Shown here in pieces: positions 1 through 4,312 of a stretch of 7,024 nucleotides of DNA. Both the position numbers and the translations under genes were made by a program. The DNA comes from Acidobacteriota bacterium (GTDB lineage: Bacteria; Acidobacteriota; Terriglobia; Terriglobales; Acidobacteriaceae). The notes under the pieces were generated by a model. That model was not told the DNA's origin. It worked only from the letters and a program-made list of their open reading frames with translations, and ran no database searches. The stretch spans positions 1 through 7,024 of the forward strand of contig JAJZMO010000214.1 in the NCBI GenBank assembly GCA_021798235.1, in the 5' to 3' direction. Numbering within the stretch: position 1 is the stretch's first letter; the number at the start of each line of letters is the position of its first letter.

Positions 1-699
1 GCCCACTTTCGAATTACAGATCGCGGTCGCCACGTCTTGGAGGAGAACCCCCAGCGTATCGACATCGATTACCTACTTCGATTCCCGGAATTCGTAAATT
101 TTCGCGACCGGAATCGCACACCCGGGGAGCCCCCCTCTTCAAACGCAGCTGCCGCAGTTGACTCACTCAACGCCGAAACACCCGACGAGATCATCCGATC
201 CACCATCAAGCAAATCGAAGGTGCTCTCACCAAAGAACTGCTGGATCGAATCCTCTCTGCCAGTCCCACCTTCTTTGAAGGCCTGATCGTCAATCTGCTT
301 CTCGCAATGGGGTATGGTGGCTCTCGTGAAGATGCTGGTCAAATCGTGGGTCGAGCAGGTGATGGCGGAATTGATGGCGTGATAGACCAGGACTCTCTCG
401 GCTTGGATCGCGTTTACATTCAGGCAAAACGATACGCACGCGAAAACCCTGTCAGCGAGCCAGAAATTAGAGCCTTCAGCGGTAGCTTGGGGGCTGCGAA
501 GGCAAACAAGGGCATTTTCGTCACAACATCATCGTTCACCCAGCCCGCTCAATCGTTTGCTGAGCGGCACCCTTACCGAATCATTCTCATCGACGGTCAA
601 ACGCTCACGACCCTCATGATCCGCCACAATGTCGGCGTCCGAATAGAAGAAACACTCTACATCAAGCGCATCGATGAAGACTTCTTTGTGGATGAATAG
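1..699 (+). CDS. mrr: Mrr-type restriction endonuclease, C-terminal part (5' end outside window)
   Basis: Mrr is a type IV restriction enzyme that cuts modified foreign DNA. The frame is open from base 1, so the gene starts outside the window. A TTG at 37 could be read as a start, but the 12 codons before it still look like the end of the Mrr N-terminal winged-helix domain (FRITDRG followed by VLEENPQRID), so it is internal. After a linker rich in polar residues comes the PD-(D/E)XK nuclease domain: FFEGL near 265-285, the GDGGIDG motif with its Asp codon at 373-375, and QAK with its Lys codon at 427-429. The region ends in an acidic tail, DEDFFVDE. Third codon positions are clearly less GC-rich than in ispG or the ahp genes, which suggests horizontal acquisition, as is usual for restriction genes. 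No methyltransferase or second subunit is visible, as expected for a solitary type IV enzyme. Family assignment is firm; specificity cannot be read. Confidence 0.9.
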   Translation, partial: AHFRITDRGRHVLEENPQRIDIDYLLRFPEFVNFRDRNRTPGEPPSSNAAAAVDSLNAETPDEIIRSTIKQIEGALTKELLDRILSASPTFFEGLIVNLLLAMGYGGSREDAGQIVGRAGDGGIDGVIDQDSLGLDRVYIQAKRYARENPVSEPEIRAFSGSLGAAKANKGIFVTTSSFTQPAQSFAERHPYRIILIDGQTLTTLMIRHNVGVRIEETLYIKRIDEDFFVDE

Positions 700-765
700 C
701 CCGCCCCCGGGACCTCCATCACACCTCGAATCCCAAGCACGCCTGCTAGCATCCATGTATCAGCT

Positions 766-936
766 ATGAGCGCAATGGATATCATCGGTATCGCCGTCGT
801 CGCCCTCCACGGCATCGTTATTTTCTCCATCATCCTCTGGTTCGGCCTTGCCAAGCCTAAAACCTGGGCTGAATTCCGCCTCCGCTTCCGCTGCGCCTTC
901 TTCCGCTGCCCCAAGAACACCACTATCGCCCGCTAA
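766..936 (+). CDS. Small single-span membrane protein, 56 aa, copy 1 of a tandem pair
   Basis: I do not recognise this family. The ORF runs from ATG (MSAMDIIG) to TAA. It has a hydrophobic segment at about residues 6-28 ending in ILWFGL, then an amphipathic, strongly basic tail containing FRLRFR (37-42) and two cysteines (C43, C48). The positive-inside rule places the C-terminus in the cytoplasm. It is accepted as real because the next gene encodes a protein of exactly the same length that aligns without a gap, with 22 identical residues of 56. Conserved positions are MxAM, IG (7-8), H15, ILW (23-25), GL (27-28), P31, T33, A35, FRLRFR and FF (45-46). No convincing Shine-Dalgarno is seen; the start overlaps the stop of a four-codon reading frame (755-769) as ATGA. 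It lies 66 bp after mrr on the same strand. Its role is unknown; a small regulatory or toxin-like membrane peptide is possible but not shown. Confidence 0.7.
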   Translation: MSAMDIIGIAVVALHGIVIFSIILWFGLAKPKTWAEFRLRFRCAFFRCPKNTTIAR

Positions 937-1002
937 CGCCGCTCCGCCTTACCGCACAGCAGCGAGCAACCCGCCCGCTCGCCGCACCATCCCTTCAATG
1001 TC

Positions 1003-1173
1003 ATGAACGCCATGGAAGTCATCGGCGTACTCATCATTCTGGGGCACGCAGTCGGCCTCACCTTGGTGATCCTCTGGATGGGTCTGGACATGCCCGTAAC
1101 CGTTGCCGATTTCCGTCTCCGCTTCCGGCAGCTCTTCTTCGGTCATCATCCCGGACCCGGCAAATTGCACTGA
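1003..1173 (+). CDS. Small single-span membrane protein, 56 aa, copy 2 of a tandem pair
   Basis: This is the paralogue of the preceding gene, of identical length, running from ATG (MNAMEVIG) to TGA. A hydrophobic helix at about residues 6-28 ends in ILWMGL. It is followed by the conserved block A(D/E)FRLRFRxxFF (35-46) and a divergent tail rich in His, Gly and Pro that lacks the two cysteines of copy 1. Differences in the helix are conservative (V/I/L swaps), and Asp/Glu exchange at positions 5 and 36, which is the pattern of two proteins under selection. The gap to copy 1 is 66 bp, the same as the gap between copy 1 and mrr. As with copy 1 there is no clear ribosome binding site, and a minimal frame (ATG TCA TGA at 998-1006) ends in an ATGA overlap with the start. 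The opposite-strand frame here is acidic and featureless, and is rejected. Function unknown. Confidence 0.7.
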   Translation: MNAMEVIGVLIILGHAVGLTLVILWMGLDMPVTVADFRLRFRQLFFGHHPGPGKLH

Positions 1174-1243
1174 ACTGCGGCCAATCCAGAGAGCAGCTCA
1201 ACGAAGCAGGAAATGTCTGCGCGCCCTTTCCACCGCGCCCGGA

Positions 1244-1627
1244 CTACCGCATCATCAGCAGATACGCCACCAGTGCCACGCCCCCCAACGCCAGCAGAAG
1301 CGCAATCGCCGTACCCATGCGCGATGGCCTGCCATCCATTGGTTGGCCGCTCCCTAAGCGGGCAACCAGTTTCCTGTGACGCAGCGTCGCGCTGATCTCC
1401 ACAAAGATGCCCATCCCCACCAGCGCCACTCCTACCCACAGCGAAGGCCCGTTCGATCCCCTCGGAGCGGCAACACCGCCGTGATAATTCATCTGCAGCT
1501 CGCTCACAAACAGCCCAAAGCGCGCCACCACGAATCCAAAACCCATCAGCGCCAGCCCGGTCCGCAACCACGCCAGGTAGGTCCGCTCCGCGGCAAGCAA
1601 TGTTCGGGGATCTACTTCCTGTGGCAT
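1244..1627 (-). CDS. DUF202 (YidH-type) inner-membrane protein
   Basis: A 127-residue integral membrane protein of the DUF202 family, whose biochemical role is unknown. The family hallmark is at the N-terminus: LLAAERTYLAWLRTGLAL (residues 10-27), then GFGFVVARFGLF. Three membrane segments are visible at about 20-41, 62-82 and 105-125, with a polar loop 44-61 and a basic loop containing RHRK (83-86). The start at 1627 is preferred over an in-frame ATG 54 codons further upstream because that extension is basic and repeat-derived, overlaps the hairpins and terminator described below, and a GAAGGGA Shine-Dalgarno lies about 7 bases before 1627. The gene is convergent with the small membrane proteins (70 bp gap with no clear terminator) and sits downstream of the ahpD terminator, so it is probably a separate transcript. 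Confidence 0.85.
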   Translation of the reverse strand: MPQEVDPRTLLAAERTYLAWLRTGLALMGFGFVVARFGLFVSELQMNYHGGVAAPRGSNGPSLWVGVALVGMGIFVEISATLRHRKLVARLGSGQPMDGRPSRMGTAIALLLALGGVALVAYLLMMR

Positions 1628-1655
1628 CGCATTTCCCTTCGTCTTGTACGATCTT

Positions 1656-1689
1656 CCCACAGCGTCACCGCTGCGGGTATTCGACCCGC
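1656..1689 (-). promoter_or_regulatory. Alternative hairpins in the DUF202 5' leader
   Basis: Two overlapping stems can form on the minus strand. Stem A pairs GCGGGT (1689-1684) with ACCCGC (1678-1673) across a 5-base loop. Stem B pairs 1677-1669 with 1664-1656: nine pairs including one G-U, closed by a GUGA (GNRA-type) tetraloop at 1668-1665. The five bases CCCGC (1677-1673) belong to both, so the stems exclude each other. The G-U pair becomes an A-C mismatch on the plus strand, which favours an RNA read in the DUF202 direction. The start codon lies about 30 bases after stem B. Whether this is an attenuator, a stability element or chance in GC-rich DNA cannot be decided from one sequence; no known riboswitch class was recognised. 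Confidence 0.35.
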
Positions 1690-1697
1690 GCAAAAGC

Positions 1698-1724
1698 AAA
1701 GGCGCGGAACCCTGCCGCGCCTTT
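1698..1724 (-). terminator. Intrinsic terminator of the ahpC-ahpD transcript
   Basis: A perfect 10-bp stem (AAAGGCGCGG at 1698-1707 against CCGCGCCTTT at 1715-1724) has a 7-base loop. It begins about 24 bases after the ahpD stop codon. Read on the minus strand, the stem ends in TTT and is followed by GCTTTTG, an interrupted U-tract. Because the A and T runs flank it on both sides it could also stop plus-strand transcription, but no plus-strand gene ends here. Confidence 0.75.
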
Positions 1725-1748
1725 TCCCTGCTCCCAATCAACCGCTCT

Positions 1749-2300
1749 TTACGCCGGAACAGCCTCCGGCTCCTGCACTTTCTCCGCATCCATCACCGCG
1801 CCAATCGCATGAATCACCGCCGCTACGCGCACTGCCGCCAGCACCAGCTCCTCCGTCGCGCCCTTCTCGCGCAGCACCTTCTCGTGCGAATCCACGCACT
1901 TGCCGCAGCCATTGATCGCCGAAACCGCCAGCGACCACAGCTCAAAATCCACCGGCTCGACTCCATGCGTCCGCATGCCGTTCATGCGCAGCCGCGCCGG
2001 CATCGTCGCATATTTCTCGTTCGAGCTCAGGTGCTGGAACCGGTAGTAGATGTTGTTCATCCCCATCAGCGCCGCCGCCGTCTTCGCCGCCTCAATCGCC
2101 TGCTCCGGAATGTGCTTCCCGGCTTCCTTCAGCACCGCCGCCGTCAGCGCATCGTTGCGCACCGCCACCGCGCTCGCCACCACCGTACCCCAGAGCTGCT
2201 GCGCCGTCAGCTCGGTGTTCTGCCGCACCAGCGAGGAATAATTCAGCTTCAAATCCCTGGCATGGTTCGGCAACGCATCCACAATCGCATCCATCGACAT
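1749..2300 (-). CDS. ahpD: Alkylhydroperoxidase AhpD
   Basis: AhpD is a cytoplasmic thiol protein that reduces AhpC and has weak peroxidase activity of its own. In mycobacteria it links AhpC to dihydrolipoamide-dependent reducing power in place of AhpF. The 183-residue product is close to the usual length of about 175-180. The active-site motif NGCGKCVDSHE gives C132, C135 and H139, with E120 upstream; these match the E118/C130/C133/H137 set of Mycobacterium tuberculosis AhpD at a constant offset of two. The intervening mycobacterial His132 is Lys134 here. The whole chain is helical, as in the carboxymuconolactone decarboxylase-like fold. The start at 2300 has GGGAG six bases upstream. It lies 120 bp after ahpC on the same strand with a strong hairpin between them, and is followed by a terminator, so it is the last gene of the operon. 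Confidence 0.95.
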   Translation of the reverse strand: MSMDAIVDALPNHARDLKLNYSSLVRQNTELTAQQLWGTVVASAVAVRNDALTAAVLKEAGKHIPEQAIEAAKTAAALMGMNNIYYRFQHLSSNEKYATMPARLRMNGMRTHGVEPVDFELWSLAVSAINGCGKCVDSHEKVLREKGATEELVLAAVRVAAVIHAIGAVMDAEKVQEPEAVPA

Positions 2301-2334
2301 CCGCCACTCCCTTTCTTCTCAATCCACAAACTTC

Positions 2335-2375
2335 GCGGCGCCCGCCTCGCAGTTTTGGCAAAGCGCGGGCGCCGC
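2335..2375 (-). other. Strong inverted repeat between ahpC and ahpD
   Basis: A perfect 11-bp GC-only inverted repeat (GCGGCGCCCGC at 2335-2345, GCGGGCGCCGC at 2365-2375) encloses a 19-base spacer. On the minus strand it starts about 45 bases after the ahpC stop and ends about 35 bases before the ahpD start. No U-tract follows, so a complete intrinsic terminator is unlikely. A 3' stabiliser for ahpC, a processing site or a partial terminator that lowers ahpD expression relative to ahpC would all fit. Confidence 0.5.
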
Positions 2376-2420
2376 TCATGCCAGGCCCGGTTTGGCCCAG
2401 ACCTTGCTCGCCCCCAAACG

Positions 2421-2957
2421 TTACACCGTCAGCGTCTCTTCGCCCTTCTGCCAGTTGCACGGGCAAAGCTCATCGGTCTGCAGCGCATCCAGCACCCGCA
2501 GCACTTCCTGCGGATTCCTCCCCACGCTCAGGTCCGTCACATACACAAAACGGATAATGCCCTCCGGATCCACGATGAACGTCGCGCGCTGCGCCACGCC
2601 CGCATTCACGTCCAGAATCCCCAGTTGCTCGCACAGATCGCGCTTCACATCGGCCAGCATCGGGAACGGCAGATCCTTCAGATCCTCGTGGTTGTTGCGC
2701 CACGCAAGGTGCACAAACTCCGAGTCGATGCTCCCGCCCAGCACCTGCGCGTCACGATCCGCAAACTCCTGGTTCAGCTTGCCGAACGCCGCAATCTCCG
2801 TCGGACACACAAACGTGAAATCCTTCGGCCAGAAGAAGTAAACCTTCCACTTGCCGGGATACGACTCGTCCGTGATCGTCTCAAATGCCTTGTTCTTGTC
2901 CGTGCTGACGGTCGCCGTCACGCTAAAGGAAGGAAATTTTTCGCCAACTGTAAGCAT
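2421..2957 (-). CDS. ahpC: Alkyl hydroperoxide reductase AhpC (2-Cys peroxiredoxin)
   Basis: AhpC reduces H2O2, organic hydroperoxides and peroxynitrite in the cytoplasm. The 178-residue product carries the peroxiredoxin site PKDFTFVCPTE, with P44, T48 and peroxidatic C51, and the conserved Arg at 124 (AQRATF). Near the C-terminus ELCPCNW supplies C165 and C167, the three-cysteine layout of mycobacterial AhpC (C61/C174/C176) rather than the single resolving Cys of the enterobacterial AhpF-dependent enzyme. This agrees with the ahpD gene next door. The start at 2957 (MLTVGEKFP) is chosen over an upstream in-frame ATG at 3005 because it fits the family N-terminus and has AGGAG about 10 bases upstream. 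It follows the Fur-family regulator by 84 bp on the same strand, so peroxide- or metal-responsive control is likely. Confidence 0.97.
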   Translation of the reverse strand: MLTVGEKFPSFSVTATVSTDKNKAFETITDESYPGKWKVYFFWPKDFTFVCPTEIAAFGKLNQEFADRDAQVLGGSIDSEFVHLAWRNNHEDLKDLPFPMLADVKRDLCEQLGILDVNAGVAQRATFIVDPEGIIRFVYVTDLSVGRNPQEVLRVLDALQTDELCPCNWQKGEETLTV

Positions 2958-2980
2958 GTAGAGTGCTCTCCTCTTCAAAT

Positions 2981-3026
2981 TCAGGTGAACTTGCTTGTGT
3001 TGCATCAGGATGTTCAGGTTGTCAGG
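2981..3026. repeat. Four TCAGG pentamers upstream of ahpC
   Basis: On the plus strand TCAGG occurs at 2981, 3005, 3014 and 3022, all in the same orientation, within the 84-bp gap between the Fur-family gene and ahpC. Two copies extend to TTCAGGT (2980 and 3013), 33 bp apart, about three helical turns. They could be half-sites for an activator or repressor of ahpC, but the unit is short and chance is not excluded. No clear sigma-70 promoter was found in this gap. Confidence 0.25.
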
Positions 3027-3041
3027 AAAGTTCGCGCCGGC

Positions 3042-3467
3042 TTATCCTCGCTTGCGGCAGTCCGCGCAAACCCCCAGTACGTCCACGGCGTATCTCTCCG
3101 CCGCAAACCCTCCGGGCAACTCACCCGGCGGCATGCGGAGCTCAATCTGCCCGGCGTCTATGTCGGTAATCGACTTGCACACCCGGCAGACCAGATGATG
3201 ATGTGGCTGCGGATTGGTCTCCACGCGCATGGAGCCATGGTGCAGGCTCACCTCGTGAAACAGATCGCTGTCCATGAAAAGGTGAATCGTCTTGTACACC
3301 GTCGCGAGCGATATCGAAGGAATCTCCCCCTTCACCCGCGCATACACTTCCTCCGGACTGGGATGCCCGGGCAGTGACGCCAGCGTCTCCCAGATCACGA
3401 ACCTCTGGTGCGTGACCGTCAGACCCGCCTTTTCACAAATCAAGCGAAATTTCTCCGCTGCTTCCAT
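3042..3467 (-). CDS. Fur/PerR-family metal-dependent transcription regulator
   Basis: A 141-residue DNA-binding repressor of the Fur superfamily. The winged helix covers about 1-80, with recognition helix SLATVYKTIHLF (53-64). The metal-sensing site can be placed by alignment to Bacillus PerR: H35, E83, H89, H91 and D102. The structural zinc site is C94/C97 (CRVC) and C134/C137 (CADC). Its place directly upstream of ahpC suggests a peroxide-sensing PerR role. However, the position that is Asp85 in Bacillus PerR is Glu83, as in iron-sensing Fur, and the position of PerR Asn61 is Lys59. The call is therefore left at family level. The start at 3467 (MEAAEKF) is chosen because a 15-codon upstream extension would be translated from the AT-rich promoter. 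No Shine-Dalgarno precedes it, and the transcript may be nearly leaderless. Confidence 0.9.
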   Translation of the reverse strand: MEAAEKFRLICEKAGLTVTHQRFVIWETLASLPGHPSPEEVYARVKGEIPSISLATVYKTIHLFMDSDLFHEVSLHHGSMRVETNPQPHHHLVCRVCKSITDIDAGQIELRMPPGELPGGFAAERYAVDVLGVCADCRKRG

Positions 3468-3475
3468 CAGGATAA

Positions 3476-3505
3476 TTTCTATCAGTAAATAATTATTATT
3501 GCCAA
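3476..3505 (-). promoter_or_regulatory. Probable promoter and operator of the Fur-family gene
   Basis: On the minus strand TTGGCA (3505-3500; 5 of 6 to the -35 consensus) and TAGAAA (3481-3476; 4 of 6 to the -10) are 18 bp apart. The spacer contains the perfect palindrome AATAATTATT (3488-3497), a marked AT-rich island in GC-rich DNA. AT-rich dyads are the usual operators of Fur-superfamily proteins, so autorepression is likely. Transcription would begin within one or two bases of the ATG at 3467, consistent with the missing Shine-Dalgarno. Confidence 0.45.
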
Positions 3506-3509
3506 CCGG

Positions 3510-3526
3510 CACTGAACCCCTCAGTG
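3510..3526. repeat. Short inverted repeat upstream of the Fur-family promoter
   Basis: CACTGA (3510-3515) and TCAGTG (3521-3526) form a 6-bp dyad around five bases. It is just upstream of the -35 element, where a regulator could bind. It could also form a weak hairpin after the peroxiredoxin-like gene, but lacks a U-tract. Evidence is limited to symmetry. Confidence 0.25.
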
Positions 3527-3585
3527 AGAAATTCCTGCCTGGCTTTCTAAAAGATGCTCGCCGCTCTCAGAAGGATGCAGCTTCT

Positions 3586-4239
3586 CTACCGCCGCATCGC
3601 CATCATTGGCCGCAGTGCTTCTTCCGGCTCCGGACGCACCCTGAAGTCCGCATGCGCCTCCGCAAACAGCACCGTCCCGTCCTGCCCCACCACATACGTC
3701 GCCGGAAGCGGCAACCGCCAGCTCTCCTCGCCGTTCACAAACGGAATATTCACCAGGATGCTCCGGTAATAGCTCCGCTGGTATTCCGGCACCGTGTACG
3801 CCAGCCCAAACTTCTCCGCCAGCGCGCACCCCTGATCCGTCAGCAGCGCATACGGAACCTTGTGGTGCCCCGCCGTAAAGTCGCTCTGCCGCTGCGTCTG
3901 CGGCGAAATCCCCACCACCAGCCCGCCCCATTCCCTCACCACCGGGTACAGGTCGCGCCACGCCTCCAGCTCCGTTACGCAATACGGGCACCACCGCCCG
4001 CGGAAGAACGAAATCACCAGCGGCCCCAGCGCCAGCAGATCCTCCGACCGCACCATCTTGCCTGACGAGTCCGGCAGCTCGAACTCCGGTATCTTTGCCC
4101 CCACCGGCAAAATCCGCTCCTCGATTCCCGTCGCGAAAAGCTCTTCCACCGCGCGGTCAATCACCGCCAGCCGCTCCGGCTGCACCAGTGTCCGAGTGTT
4201 TTCGGTGATCTGGTCAAGCTGGTCCTGAAGATGCGCCAT
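3586..4239 (-). CDS. Peroxiredoxin-like protein (AhpC/TSA thioredoxin fold) with CPYC site
   Basis: A 217-residue thioredoxin-fold protein of the AhpC/TSA superfamily, closest in outline to the group annotated as peroxiredoxin-like family protein. Residues 1-43 form a helical extension. The fold begins at GAKIPEFELPDSSGK (47-61), and the active site is FFRGRWCPYC, with C84 and C87 at the start of the first helix. A third Cys, C138, follows LLTDQG, and a conserved LPATYVVGQDG strand lies near the C-terminus. There is no signal peptide, so it is probably cytoplasmic. It likely acts as a thiol peroxidase or disulfide reductase; the substrate is unknown. The start at 4239 has AAGGAG only one base upstream, unusually tight, but no better start exists nearby. 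It is upstream of the Fur-family gene on the same strand (118 bp gap) and downstream of the GH30 gene (73 bp gap), and may belong to the same peroxide response. Confidence 0.85.
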   Translation of the reverse strand: MAHLQDQLDQITENTRTLVQPERLAVIDRAVEELFATGIEERILPVGAKIPEFELPDSSGKMVRSEDLLALGPLVISFFRGRWCPYCVTELEAWRDLYPVVREWGGLVVGISPQTQRQSDFTAGHHKVPYALLTDQGCALAEKFGLAYTVPEYQRSYYRSILVNIPFVNGEESWRLPLPATYVVGQDGTVLFAEAHADFRVRPEPEEALRPMMAMRR

Positions 4240-4312
4240 GCTCCTTATCTTCTCAGATCGAGTCCCCCTCCTGTGTGCCCGAAATCACAGCACAAGCATT
4301 CCCCTACGCCTT

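Noticed and set aside
949..1170. A 73-codon minus-strand frame opposite the second small membrane protein gene
   Set aside because: Its sequence is acidic and featureless and has no paralogue, whereas the plus-strand frames form a matched pair.
1174..1243. Possible bidirectional terminator between the convergent small gene and DUF202 gene
   Set aside because: Only 4-bp stems without T-tracts were found.
1673..1689. Resemblance of the minus-strand stem GCGGG-TCGAATA-CCCGC to a tRNA T-arm
   Set aside because: The loop does not have the TTCRA order, and no acceptor, D-arm or anticodon arm could be built around it.
1628..1789. Longer DUF202 protein starting at 1789
   Set aside because: The 54-codon extension crosses the ahpD terminator and leader hairpins, overlaps the end of ahpD, and is not part of the family; a ribosome site marks 1627.
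1644..3377. A 577-codon open frame on the plus strand
   Set aside because: It lies antisense to ahpD, ahpC and the Fur-family gene, is full of Arg, His and Pro typical of reverse-frame GC-rich DNA, and has no recognisable domain.
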